A stretch of DNA of 64,000 nt from an uncultured Kangiella sp. (GTDB lineage Bacteria > Pseudomonadota > Gammaproteobacteria > Enterobacterales > DSM-103792): positions 1 to 64,000 of the forward strand of contig CAMLNB010000001.1 in assembly GCA_946481205.1 (NCBI GenBank), in the 5' to 3' direction. The position numbers were made by a program, and so were the translations under genes. Below are positions 8,204 through 16,753 of the stretch, piece after piece (positions within the stretch are counted from its first letter, which is position 1; the number at the start of each line of letters is the position of its first letter). The notes below the pieces were generated by a model. That model did no database searches and was not told where the DNA came from. It saw only the letters and a program-made list of their open reading frames with translations.

Positions 8204-10708
8204 TCAGACCTTGACGATCTTGATGGCGCATTTCTTGAAGTCGGTTTCTTTCGAGATCGGGCAGGTGGCGTCCAGCGTGACCTTGTTGATCAGCTGCGAG
8301 GCATCGAACCAGGGTACGAACACCAAGCCTTTCGGAGGTTTGTTGCGGCCGCGGGTTTCCACCCGGGTGTGCATCTCGCCACGCCGCGATACCAGTTTGA
8401 TCTCGTCACCACGGCGCAAGCCGGCGGCGGTTGCGTCATCCGGGTGCATAAAGCAGACCGCGTTCGGAAAAGCGCGATACAGCTCCGGCACCCGCGCCGT
8501 CATCGAACCGGAATGCCAGTGTTCGAGTACGCGGCCGGTGCAGAGCCAGAACGGATATTCCTTGTCCGGCGACTCAGCGGCGGGCTCGTACGGCAGCGCG
8601 ATGATATTGGCGCGGCCATTTTTATTGCCGTAGAAATCGAAGCCCATGCCTTCGCTGTTGGCTTTGACGTACGGGTCGCTGCCTTCCTTGAATCGCCATT
8701 TGGTTTCCTGACCGTTGACGACCGGCCAGCGCAGGCCGCGGACTTGGTGATAGGTATCGAACGAGGCCAGATCGTGGCCATGGCCACGGCCGAATTCGGC
8801 GTACTCCTCGAAGATGCCTTTCTGCAGATAGAAGCCGAAATGCTTGGCTTCATCGTTGTCGTATCCGGCTTCGACTTGCGTGGCCGGAAACTTGTCGATC
8901 TTGCCGTTGCGGAACAGCACTTCGTACAGGCTCTTGCCTTTGAACTTCGGATGGGCGTCGAGAATGTCTTTCGGCCAGACTTCTTCGGTTTTGAATCGTT
9001 TGGAAAATTCCACGACTTGCCACAGATCCGATTTGGCGTCGCCCGGCGCTTTCACCAGCTGATGCCAGAACTGCGTCCGCCGCTCGGCGTTGCCGTACGC
9101 GCCTTCCTTTTCCACCCACATCGCTGTTGGCAGAATCAAATCAGCGGCTTGTGCGGTGACCGTTGGGTAGGCATCGGAGACGACGATAAAGTTGTCCGGA
9201 TTGCGGTAACCGGGCCAGCCTTCTTCCATCATGTTGGCGGCGGCCTGCATATTGTTATTGACCTGCACCCAGTAGGCGTTGAGCGTGCCGTCTTTCAACG
9301 CGCGGTTTTGCGCGACCGCATGCAAACCGTTTTTGTCATGGATGATGCCGTGCGGTACGCCCCATATTTCTTCGGTGTGCTTGCGGTGCTCTGGATTGAC
9401 GATGACCATGTCGGCCGGCAAGCGGTGCGAGAAAGTGCCGACTTCGCGAGCGGTACCGCAAGCTGACGGTTGACCGGTCAGTGAGAACGGCGAGTTGCCG
9501 GGCGTGGCGATTTTGCCGGTCAACAGGTGAATGTTGTAGACCATGTTATTGGCCCAGGTACCGCGGGTATGCTGGTTGAAACCCATGGTCCAGAACGACA
9601 TCACTTTGATTTTGGGATCGGCGTAGGCTTCGGCCAGCGTTTTCAGTTTGTCGACCGGCACACCGGACAGTTTGCTGACGTACTCGGCGGTGTAGGGTTT
9701 GACGACGGCTTTGAATTCCTCGAAGGTCGAGTCCTTCATGTCGTTGGCGTTCTTGGCATTCTTGGCGGCTTTTTCCAGCGGATGGCTGTCGCGCAGGCCG
9801 TAACCGATGTCGGTGGCCCCCAGCTTGAAGGCGCAGTGTTTGTCGACGAAGCGCTTGTTCACCTTGTTGTTGCTGATGATGTAGTTGGCGATGTAATTCA
9901 GGATTGCCAGATCGGTTTGCGGTGAGAACACCATGCCGTTGTCGGCGAGCTCGAAACTGCGGTGTTCGTAGGTCGACAGCACATGCACTTTCACCTGTGG
10001 ATTCGACAGCCGGCGGTCAGTGATGCGGGTCCACAGAATCGGGTGCATCTCGGCCATGTTCGAGCCCCAGAGCACAAAGCAGTCGGACGCTTCGATGTCG
10101 TCATAGCAGCCCATCGGCTCGTCGATGCCGAAGGTGCGCATGAAACCGGCGACTGCCGAGGCCATGCAGTGACGCGCATTCGGATCGATGTTGTTGCTGC
10201 GGAAGCCGGCTTTGAACAGTTTGTTGGCGGCGTAGCCTTCCCACACCGTCCATTGGCCGGAACCGAACATGCCGACTGCGCTCGGGCCTTTGGCTTTCAG
10301 CGCGGCCTTGAATTTTTCTTCCATTACATCGAAAGCTTCCGACCACGACACCGGCGTAAACTCGCCGTTTTTGTCGTACTTGCCGTTTTTCTTGCGCAGC
10401 AGCGGTGTGGTCAGTCGGTCCTTGCCGTACATGATTTTCGACAGGAAGTAGCCTTTGATGCAGTTCAGGCCGCGGTTGACTTCCGACAGCGTGTCGGCGT
10501 GGGTGGCGACCACTTTGTTGTCCTTGGTCGCGACCATGATCGAACAGCCGGTGCCGCAAAAGCGGCAGGCCGCTTTCGACCATTTCAGCCGGGTGTATTC
10601 CGAATCGGTGATGAGATTCGTGGCCTGGGCCGGTGCGCCGATGCCGGCGGCAGCGGCGGCGCTGGCCGCTGCGGTGGTTTTCAGAAAGTCACGGCGAGTG
10701 GTGCTCAT
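8204..10708 (-). CDS. napA: periplasmic nitrate reductase catalytic subunit NapA
   Basis: Molybdopterin enzyme of 834 residues that reduces nitrate to nitrite in the periplasm. It has a twin-arginine signal ([14 protein letters not shown]), then the [4Fe-4S] ligands C48, C51, C55 and C83 (CRFCGTGC and RGLNC), with the conserved electron-transfer Lys just after the last Cys. The molybdenum-ligating Cys is near position 181 in [10 protein letters not shown]. The C-terminal MGD-binding domain includes [15 protein letters not shown]. Length matches the family. It needs the NapD chaperone encoded upstream and the Mo cofactor made by the divergent moa/moe genes. Confidence 0.97.
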   Translation of the reverse strand: MSTTRRDFLKTTAAASAAAAAGIGAPAQATNLITDSEYTRLKWSKAACRFCGTGCSIMVATKDNKVVATHADTLSEVNRGLNCIKGYFLSKIMYGKDRLTTPLLRKKNGKYDKNGEFTPVSWSEAFDVMEEKFKAALKAKGPSAVGMFGSGQWTVWEGYAANKLFKAGFRSNNIDPNARHCMASAVAGFMRTFGIDEPMGCYDDIEASDCFVLWGSNMAEMHPILWTRITDRRLSNPQVKVHVLSTYEHRSFELADNGMVFSPQTDLAILNYIANYIISNNKVNKRFVDKHCAFKLGATDIGYGLRDSHPLEKAAKNAKNANDMKDSTFEEFKAVVKPYTAEYVSKLSGVPVDKLKTLAEAYADPKIKVMSFWTMGFNQHTRGTWANNMVYNIHLLTGKIATPGNSPFSLTGQPSACGTAREVGTFSHRLPADMVIVNPEHRKHTEEIWGVPHGIIHDKNGLHAVAQNRALKDGTLNAYWVQVNNNMQAAANMMEEGWPGYRNPDNFIVVSDAYPTVTAQAADLILPTAMWVEKEGAYGNAERRTQFWHQLVKAPGDAKSDLWQVVEFSKRFKTEEVWPKDILDAHPKFKGKSLYEVLFRNGKIDKFPATQVEAGYDNDEAKHFGFYLQKGIFEEYAEFGRGHGHDLASFDTYHQVRGLRWPVVNGQETKWRFKEGSDPYVKANSEGMGFDFYGNKNGRANIIALPYEPAAESPDKEYPFWLCTGRVLEHWHSGSMTARVPELYRAFPNAVCFMHPDDATAAGLRRGDEIKLVSRRGEMHTRVETRGRNKPPKGLVFVPWFDASQLINKVTLDATCPISKETDFKKCAIKIVKV

Positions 10709-10723
10709 CGTGTCATCTCCCTT

Positions 10724-11044
10724 TTATTGGCAATTCGTTGCGGGGGCAGTTTCGGTGCTAACGCTGGTAATCATTTGTTCGCGCAGGCTCGCTTCGTTTT
10801 CGACGAAGTGCGACACCAGCGCGACATTGAGCACACCTGGCTGTTCGTGCAGATGCGCCATCAGGCGGTTGAGGCCGTCGTAGCTGTCGGTTTCGTTGAC
10901 CAGGACAAACTTGCCGCTGGCATCGCGATGCGTGACCTCGGTTTCCGGCCACTGCGCGAGCAGCGCGATCAGGCTGTCCATGCGTTCGGGTTGGACGTAA
11001 ACGATGAAGCTGGCGATATGGCGATCGGACAGCTGCTGGTTCAT
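10724..11044 (-). CDS. napD: NapD, NapA-specific Tat chaperone
   Basis: Small cytoplasmic protein of 106 residues; NapD binds the NapA Tat signal until cofactor insertion is complete. Recognisable by HIASFIVYVQPERMDSL near the start and by its operon position between napF and napA. ATG 11044 overlaps the napF stop by 4 nt (ATGA), so translation is coupled. Confidence 0.9.
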   Translation of the reverse strand: MNQQLSDRHIASFIVYVQPERMDSLIALLAQWPETEVTHRDASGKFVLVNETDSYDGLNRLMAHLHEQPGVLNVALVSHFVENEASLREQMITSVSTETAPATNCQ

Positions 11045-11523
11045 GCGACAACCTCGCGTGGGGTCAGGGTGATGGCATCGACCGGGCAGGCCGCGATACA
11101 GGCGCCACAGCCAGTGCACAGCTCGGTGTTGAGTGCCGGTTCGGCCATGCGCAGGCTGTTGAATTGGAAGCGAATGGCAACCGGCTCACAGGCATCGCCA
11201 CAGCTGCGGCATTCGACGCCGTGCTTTGGCAGACAGGCGCCGCCGATGGCCATCACATGATCAAACGGCCGCTGTTCGCGCGGGCGAAACAGCGGTTCAC
11301 GGCAGGCCTCGACACACTTGCCGCAGAACGTGCATTCGTTCTGGTGGAAATTGAGTTCGGGAAAGCCGCCGCTGCCTTTGCCGATGATGCCGGTCGGGCA
11401 GACTGGCAGGCAGTCACCGCAACGGCTGCAGCCATCGGTAAAGGCGCTTTCGGCAATGGCCCACGGCAGCCGAACCGGGCTGCGGTTGGCGCCGAACAGG
11501 GCGCGGCGGGAGAGGGCGGTCAT
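11041..11523 (-). CDS. napF: ferredoxin-type protein NapF
   Basis: Cytoplasmic iron-sulfur protein of 160 residues with four cysteine clusters: CSRCGDCLPVCP, CTFCGKCVEAC, CRSCGDAC and CTGCGACIAACP. NapF is thought to help mature NapA's iron-sulfur cluster. The N-terminal SRRALFGA segment is typical. It sits between napE and napD. Confidence 0.93.
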   Translation of the reverse strand: MTALSRRALFGANRSPVRLPWAIAESAFTDGCSRCGDCLPVCPTGIIGKGSGGFPELNFHQNECTFCGKCVEACREPLFRPREQRPFDHVMAIGGACLPKHGVECRSCGDACEPVAIRFQFNSLRMAEPALNTELCTGCGACIAACPVDAITLTPREVVA

Positions 11524-11543
11524 GGCGCCCGCGCTCCCGGCGC

Positions 11544-11717
11544 TCAGCTCGCCGGGCCCGGTGGTCCGGCGAACATCTGGAAGATCCAGACCAGAAAGCC
11601 GTAACCACCCACGATGGCAACCGCCAGCAGCGGCGCCAGGACCACGGTCAGGAACAGGAACACGCGCAGCTCGTGCTTGCGTTCAGCGCGTGGGCTTTCG
11701 ACAGTCGAGTCGGACAT
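11544..11717 (-). CDS. napE: NapE, small membrane subunit of the nap system
   Basis: A 57-residue protein found by translating the gap before napF. It reads MSDSTVES..., a basic segment RAERKHELR, one membrane helix of about 25 residues (FLFLTVVLAPLLAVAIVGGY) and the tail FLVWIFQMFAGPPGPAS. The GGYGFLVW...GPPGP pattern and position at the head of the operon match NapE. The function of NapE is not established. Stop TGA lies 20 bp before napF. Confidence 0.9.
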   Translation of the reverse strand: MSDSTVESPRAERKHELRVFLFLTVVLAPLLAVAIVGGYGFLVWIFQMFAGPPGPAS

Positions 11718-11842
11718 GGTGTCTCCGATGGGGATCGCCCGGTTCAGTATCCGAGTCCTTTACTCAGGCATTAGCCCGCAAGAACAACCCGGTAAAAGAT
11801 GAGGATTTGATGCAAGTTTGCGTTGCAGGCCCGGTCCGACGA

Positions 11843-11856
11843 CTGATCTGGATCAA
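11843..11856. promoter_or_regulatory. FNR/ANR/DNR-like box between nap and moaA
   Basis: CTGAT-CTGG-ATCAA matches the FNR-family consensus TTGAT-N4-ATCAA at 9 of 10 positions. If it acts at -41.5 it would start napE transcription near 11808 (about 90-nt leader), or moaA transcription near 11891 just before the riboswitch. Either direction, or both, would make expression oxygen-controlled. Confidence 0.65.
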
Positions 11857-11931
11857 AAAAGGCAGTTGCGTGAACAGCGAGAGTTAGCCTAGTTTGTCAA
11901 GGCGACGTTTGCATGTCGCAATGCAACAGAG

Positions 11932-12058
11932 AACTCCGAGCGCCTTGGCCTGTCAGTTCCATCCATTTGGACTGTGGCCACTGCGCCGTGAATGTGTGTG
12001 CACATTCACCAGGGTGATGCGGGAAACGGCATTGCCTCCCTGATTTGGAAAGGAGCGC
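11932..12058 (+). ncRNA. molybdenum cofactor (Moco) riboswitch
   Basis: The moaA leader resembles the Moco RNA motif as I remember it: CTCCGAGCGCC at its 5' edge, a GGCC...GGCC-rich middle (GGCCTGTCAG, TGTGGCCACTGCGCC), a 9-bp hairpin GTGAATGTG/CACATTCAC with TGTG loop (11988-12009), then CAGGGTGATGC, a GNRA-type loop GGGAAACG, GCATTGCCTCCCTG and finally GGAAAGGAGCGC. CTCC at 11934-11937 can pair with GGAG at 12052-12055, which is the moaA ribosome binding site. Cofactor binding would then close the site and repress moaA translation, as described for E. coli moaA. A covariance search would settle it. Confidence 0.75.
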
Positions 12059-12061
12059 TTC

Positions 12062-13036
12062 ATGCTACAAGATCGCTACGGGCGACAGTTCCCGTATCTG
12101 CGGCTGTCGATCACCGACGTCTGCAATTTCCGCTGCAATTACTGTTTGCCGAACGGTTATCAGGGCGATGCGCATGCGCCGTTTTTGCGTGCTGATGAAA
12201 TTCGTCGCTTGGTCACCGCGTTTGCTGAGCTCGGCATGTGGAAAATTCGGCTGACCGGTGGCGAGCCGACCGTGCGCAAGGATGTGGTCGAGCTGATGGC
12301 GCTGATCAAAGCGGTGCCGGGTATTCGCCAGCTGGCGATGACCACCAATGGTTACAAGCTGAAATCGCAGGTGGAGAGCTGGCGTGCGGCCGGGCTTGAC
12401 TCGCTCAATGTCAGCGTCGATTCGCTTGATGCCCGCTTGTTTGCCAGCATCACCGGGCATGACAAACTGCGCGAGATCCTCGACGGTATCGATCACGCGC
12501 TGACGCTTGATTTCAAGGCCATCAAACTCAATGCCGTGCTGCTGCGCGGCTTGAACGATCATCAACTCGATGCCTTTCTTGATTGGCTGCGCATTCGGCC
12601 GGTGTCGATGCGTTTTATCGAGCTGATGCAAACCGGTGACAACGCCACGTTTTTCGAACGCCACCATGTCCCGGGCGACGAGCTGGTAACGGCGCTGCGC
12701 GCACGCGGTTGGTGCGAACTGCCGCGCACGTTGGAAGGCGGCCCGGCGCGTGAATTCGAGCACCCGGATTACCATGGCAAGATCGGCCTGATCGCACCGT
12801 ACAGCAAAGATTTCTGCGACAGTTGCAACCGCCTGCGGGTCACGGCGCTCGGCGATCTGCGGCTCTGTCTGTTTGGGGATGCCGGCACCTCGTTGCGCGA
12901 TCTGCTGCAGCATGACGAGCAATGCCTGCAGCTGAAAACCCGCATCGAAAGCCAGCTGCAGCTGAAAAAAATCAGCCACTTTCTGCACGAAGGCAACACC
13001 GGCGCAACGCCACACCTGGCCTCCTGCGGCGGCTGA
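12062..13036 (+). CDS. moaA: GTP 3',8-cyclase MoaA (molybdenum cofactor)
   Basis: Radical SAM enzyme of 324 residues for the first step of molybdopterin synthesis. The SAM cluster ligands are C21, C25 and C28 (CNFRCNYC). GGEPTVRKD follows near 80-88. The C-terminal cluster has CDSCNRLR and a third Cys in LRLCLF. The protein ends in Gly-Gly, the conserved MoaA tail needed for activity. AGGAG lies 6 nt before the ATG, inside the putative Moco riboswitch. First gene of moaA-moeA-mobA-moaB; moaC, moaD and moaE are not in the window. Confidence 0.96.
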   Translation: MLQDRYGRQFPYLRLSITDVCNFRCNYCLPNGYQGDAHAPFLRADEIRRLVTAFAELGMWKIRLTGGEPTVRKDVVELMALIKAVPGIRQLAMTTNGYKLKSQVESWRAAGLDSLNVSVDSLDARLFASITGHDKLREILDGIDHALTLDFKAIKLNAVLLRGLNDHQLDAFLDWLRIRPVSMRFIELMQTGDNATFFERHHVPGDELVTALRARGWCELPRTLEGGPAREFEHPDYHGKIGLIAPYSKDFCDSCNRLRVTALGDLRLCLFGDAGTSLRDLLQHDEQCLQLKTRIESQLQLKKISHFLHEGNTGATPHLASCGG

Positions 13037-13121
13037 ACCGCAGCGGTTTCCGGCGGTTCCCCTGCGGGGTTGTGGATTGAAAAGCACAGAGTGGCGTGGA
13101 TAGCTGAACAGGACGGACGCA

Positions 13122-14402
13122 ATGATTGCATTTTCTGCCGCGCAGACTTTGGTGCAGCAAGCGGCGACACGTTTGCCGGCTGAGACCGTGCCGTTGACGA
13201 GTGCGCTTGGCCGCGTTGCTGCGCAAGCGCAGCACAGCCGGGAAACCATTCCGCCGTTTGCCAACTCGGCGATGGATGGTTTTGCCGTTTACGCCAGCGA
13301 TATCGCCGAGGCGGCGATAACACCGGTGACGCTGCCGGTTGCCGGCATGACAGCTGCGGGCGAGCCGCCAGCGCGCGAGTCATCAAACGCTGGATCCGCC
13401 TGGCGGATCATGACCGGTGCGCCGTTGCCAGGGGGTTACGACACGGTGTTGCCGATCGAAACGGTCGAGTTGCTGGACGATGGCAAGCGTATCCAAATCA
13501 AGGATGCTGTGCCGCGCGGCCAGCATGTTCGCAACGCCGGTGAGGATTTTTCCCGCGAAGAAATGGTGCTGGCGGCCGGTACCCGGATCACGCCCTTTCA
13601 TATTGCGGCTCTGGCGAGCACGGGCCTTGGTGAGGTTTCGGTTGTGCGCCGGCCGTGTGTGGCGCATTTCGCCACCGGTAACGAATTGATCGCCGACGTC
13701 GATCAGGCGTTGGCGCCGGGGCAAATCCGCAACTCGAACAGTCCGTTTCTGACAGCGGTGTTGGCCCAGCATGGCGCAGTGGTGCGTTACGGTGGTCAGC
13801 TGCGTGATGACCCGGCGCTGGTCGCCAGCGAGTTGCGCGCACTCTGTGCGGGCACGCCCGGCACATTGATGAATGGCCAGCAGGTGCCGGATATCATCCT
13901 GACTACTGGCGCGGTGTCGGCCGGCGATTTCGATTTTGTGCCGCAGGTGATTCGCGAGTTGGGCGGCGAAATTTTGTTTCACAAAGTCAGCATCAAACCG
14001 GGCAAACCGGTCCTGTTTGCCCGCTTGCCGAACGGCAGTTTCTTTTTCGGCCTACCCGGCAATCCGGTGTCGACTGCGATTGGTTTCCGGTTTTTTGTTT
14101 TGCCGTTGATACAGGCGATGCAGGGCATTGCAGCGAAATCGCAGCCTTGGGCGGCACTGTCTGGTGATTTGCGCAAACCGAAAGCGGATTGGCGGCATTT
14201 TCTGAAAGCGCAGTTGTTTGTCGATGGTGACGGTTTGCTCCGTGTGCGTGCACACAGTGGTCAGGAGTCGCACAAGATCAAACCGCTGCTCAGCAGTGAT
14301 GTCTGGCTGATCCTGGATGAAGGCCGTTGCGAGTTTCATGAAGGTGCGCGAGTGCCGGTCGCCGGCTTGTTTGATGACAACCTGCCATGGCGGCACAGTT
14401 GA
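13122..14402 (+). CDS. moeA: molybdopterin molybdotransferase MoeA
   Basis: Inserts molybdate into adenylylated molybdopterin. Family blocks in order: PPFANSAMDGFAVYASD (about 45-60), MTGAPLPGGYDTVLP (about 96-110), TTGAVSAGDFDFVP (the GGVSVGxxD motif, about 263-276), KPGKPVLFARL and FGLPGNPVS (about 310-317), and the C-terminal MoeA domain IV. Length of 426 residues is slightly above E. coli MoeA (411). It lies 85 bp after moaA and its end overlaps the start of mobA by 16 nt. Confidence 0.95.
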   Translation: MIAFSAAQTLVQQAATRLPAETVPLTSALGRVAAQAQHSRETIPPFANSAMDGFAVYASDIAEAAITPVTLPVAGMTAAGEPPARESSNAGSAWRIMTGAPLPGGYDTVLPIETVELLDDGKRIQIKDAVPRGQHVRNAGEDFSREEMVLAAGTRITPFHIAALASTGLGEVSVVRRPCVAHFATGNELIADVDQALAPGQIRNSNSPFLTAVLAQHGAVVRYGGQLRDDPALVASELRALCAGTPGTLMNGQQVPDIILTTGAVSAGDFDFVPQVIRELGGEILFHKVSIKPGKPVLFARLPNGSFFFGLPGNPVSTAIGFRFFVLPLIQAMQGIAAKSQPWAALSGDLRKPKADWRHFLKAQLFVDGDGLLRVRAHSGQESHKIKPLLSSDVWLILDEGRCEFHEGARVPVAGLFDDNLPWRHS

Positions 14403-15064
14403 GTACGCTACAAAAAAACTCCCAAACGAATAGCCCCGGCTTGAAAACCGTCGGGCTGGTGCTGGCCGGTGGTCAAAGCCGGCGCATGGGCCAGAACAAG
14501 GCGCTGCTGTCATTTGGCGAGCAGGGGATGACCTTGTTGCAGCACATGCAACAACTGCTGGCGCAGGCCGGCTGCGAGCCCGTGTTGATTAGTGGCGCGC
14601 AGGTTGGTGGCTTGGCTGATCGCGTTGCCGATGCCGGCCCGCTTGCAGGCATCGATGCGGCGTTGACTGCTTTGCTGCCACGCGATGATGTCCGCCAATT
14701 GCTGATCGTGCCGGTCGATATGCCGATCTTGTCGGTGACTATGCTGCAAACATTGCGACAAGCCGGCGATGCTGAGCAAGTCGTGATGTTTGCCGAACAA
14801 GGACCGTTGCCGCTGTTGTTGCCGGTGAACACGGCGGTGCGGCAGCTTGTTGCCGAACAGTTGGCGCCCTCGGCGCGTCGCTCGCTGTATGAGCTGATTG
14901 CAGCCTTGCCAACGCAGCATTTGCCGGCACCCGCCGAGCCACGCGCATTTGCCAATCTCAATACTCCGGCGGAGTGGCGGCAGTGGTTGCAGGAAGCCGG
15001 TCATGCTGAACAACGGGAACAGAACGATCTGGTTGAACAACGCAAAGAAGGAGCGCCGACATGA
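14387..15064 (+). CDS. mobA: molybdenum cofactor guanylyltransferase MobA
   Basis: Nucleotidyltransferase of 225 residues with the N-terminal signature LAGGQSRRMGQNKALL (about 26-41) and the metal-binding PVDMPIL (about 109-115). It adds GMP to make MGD, the form used by NapA. The ATG lies inside the end of moeA and its stop overlaps the moaB start (ATGA), so translation of the three genes is coupled. Confidence 0.93.
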   Translation: MAAQLSTLQKNSQTNSPGLKTVGLVLAGGQSRRMGQNKALLSFGEQGMTLLQHMQQLLAQAGCEPVLISGAQVGGLADRVADAGPLAGIDAALTALLPRDDVRQLLIVPVDMPILSVTMLQTLRQAGDAEQVVMFAEQGPLPLLLPVNTAVRQLVAEQLAPSARRSLYELIAALPTQHLPAPAEPRAFANLNTPAEWRQWLQEAGHAEQREQNDLVEQRKEGAPT

Positions 15065-15606
15065 AGTCCGTGGCGACCGAGTTGCAGCCGCTGCAGATCG
15101 CGCTGCTGACGGTTTCAGATTCCCGCACGCTGGCCGAAGACAGCGCTGGCGACGGCCTGCAAGCGGCACTGCTTGACGCTGGCCATCTCCTGTCGGCGCG
15201 CGTGTTGTTGGCTGACAACCTGTATCGAATTCGTGCCCAGGTCGCGCAGTGGATCGCCGATGACAGCACGCAAGTGGTGTTGGTCAATGGCGGTACCGGT
15301 TTGCGCAGTGGTGGCGATCACAGTATTGCCGCGATCAGACCGTTGTTCGACAAGTTGGTTGACGGTTTTGGCGAGCAGTTCCGGGCGCTGTCCTTTGCCG
15401 AGATTGGCAGCAGCGCGATGCAGTCGGGCGCGCTGGCCGGTGTCGCCAATGGCACGGTCGTCTTCTGCATGCCGGGCTCGCCCGGTGCCTGCCAACTGGC
15501 CTGGCAAAAACTGATTGCACCGCAGCTGGATGCCCGTACCCGTCCCTGTAGTTTTACTGCCGCGCTCAAGGGCAATAGTGGCCGTTGCGCGTCAGTTTTG
15601 CGCTGA
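15061..15606 (+). CDS. moaB: MoaB/MogA-family molybdopterin adenylyltransferase
   Basis: MoCF-domain protein of 181 residues. Motifs: VSDSRTLAEDSAGD, VNGGTGLRSGGDHS (usually GGTG), SFAEIGSSAMQSGALAGV and VFCMPGSPGACQLAW. These fit MoaB/MogA proteins that adenylylate molybdopterin before MoeA acts. Last gene of the cofactor operon. MoaB and MogA are hard to separate by motif alone, so the symbol is tentative. Confidence 0.88.
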   Translation: MKSVATELQPLQIALLTVSDSRTLAEDSAGDGLQAALLDAGHLLSARVLLADNLYRIRAQVAQWIADDSTQVVLVNGGTGLRSGGDHSIAAIRPLFDKLVDGFGEQFRALSFAEIGSSAMQSGALAGVANGTVVFCMPGSPGACQLAWQKLIAPQLDARTRPCSFTAALKGNSGRCASVLR

Positions 15607-15783
15607 AACGGTAATTCTCCACTTGATTTTTCCCCTGCAAGGCCTCGGACCACTTGACGCAAACGCCGGGGCTGTTATGTTGACCACGACAATCTGATGG
15701 CCACGGAAGCCATCAGGACAGAGATTTGGTTGGTGTCTGCCGGGATGTTGCAACCGACACTGACTCGCTAGGGGGATGCTCAG

Positions 15784-16485
15784 GTGAGCGGTCTTATCAA
15801 CAACGGACAACGTGTCGTCGGCAGCCGCTGGCTTGCCGCGTTGACCATGCTGGTGGCGCTCGGCGCGCAGGCGGCCGACGAGTCCGTCAATACCAACAAG
15901 CTGGCCAATGGGGCCGAGGTGGTGCTGAACGGGGTCGGCGAAGCCCGCGAACTGACCGGCACGCTGTATCTGGGCGCGCTCTACCTCGAGCACCGCAGCA
16001 GCAACCCGGACGTGGTTGCGACCTCCATCTGGAACAAGCGCATTTCGATGCGGATCAGTGCCGACAAGCTCTATGGTCGTCGACTCGGTCAACTCTGGCG
16101 CGAACGCATTGCCATCAACTCGGATCGCAAACTGGTCACCGATCTCAGCAAAGAGATCATGCAGTTTGTCGATGCCTTCAAAGAGACCCTGGTCAAGGGC
16201 GATGAAGTCACTATTGATTACGTACCGGACCGCGGTACCTCGGTCGCCGTCAACGGCACGGAAATCGCCAAGATCAAGAAGGGCGAGTTTTACGAGCTGT
16301 TGCTGCGGGCATGGGTTGGTGAAAAGCCGCCGACCGCGCAGTTCAAGGTCGGCGTGCTCGGCACGGCGGATGATGCCACGGCCATTGCGCTGCAACAGCA
16401 ATACGGCGCATTGAAGCCGAGCCCGAAGCGGGTCGTGGAAACCCGTGCGTGGGCCCGGCAGCAGGAGTTTGCAGCGGGCGGTTGA
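15784..16485 (+). CDS. exported chalcone isomerase-like protein
   Basis: Protein of 233 residues with an N-terminal signal peptide (RWLAALTMLVALGAQAAD) and the bacterial chalcone-isomerase-like fold family (Chalcone_3): ANGAEVVLNGVGEARELTGTLYLGALYLEH and KRISMRISADKLYGRRLGQLW are the recognisable stretches. Such proteins are periplasmic and their activity is unknown; the bacterial members are not expected to isomerise chalcones. The start is GTG 15784, with AGGGGG 8 nt upstream. Single gene with its own terminator. Confidence 0.8.
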   Translation: MSGLINNGQRVVGSRWLAALTMLVALGAQAADESVNTNKLANGAEVVLNGVGEARELTGTLYLGALYLEHRSSNPDVVATSIWNKRISMRISADKLYGRRLGQLWRERIAINSDRKLVTDLSKEIMQFVDAFKETLVKGDEVTIDYVPDRGTSVAVNGTEIAKIKKGEFYELLLRAWVGEKPPTAQFKVGVLGTADDATAIALQQQYGALKPSPKRVVETRAWARQQEFAAGG

Positions 16486-16509
16486 GCCAACTGCTATGCT
16501 GAACAGAGC

Positions 16510-16546
16510 AAGGCCATGTCGATAACTCGACATGGCCTTTTTGTTT
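16510..16546 (+). terminator. rho-independent terminator
   Basis: A perfect 13-bp stem, AAGGCCATGTCGA (16510-16522) with TCGACATGGCCTT (16527-16539), loop TAAC, followed by TTTGTTT. It ends the chalcone isomerase-like gene. Confidence 0.93.
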
Positions 16547-16753
16547 GCTAGCGTGTTATCGGGTGCTGACAAGTTGTCGGTTGCCGGAAATGGTCGTTGG
16601 TCGGCAATCGCCGTTTGCCGGGAAAAATCCGGTTGACCGCAAGATGGCCGGCAAGGCATACAGAGACTTTGCCGTTGGCGCAGCGCGAATCGGCTGGCCA
16701 CGTGGAATGTCGGTTCGCGCGAACCGTCGCTGAGGTCAAGGAGCTCAGGGATT

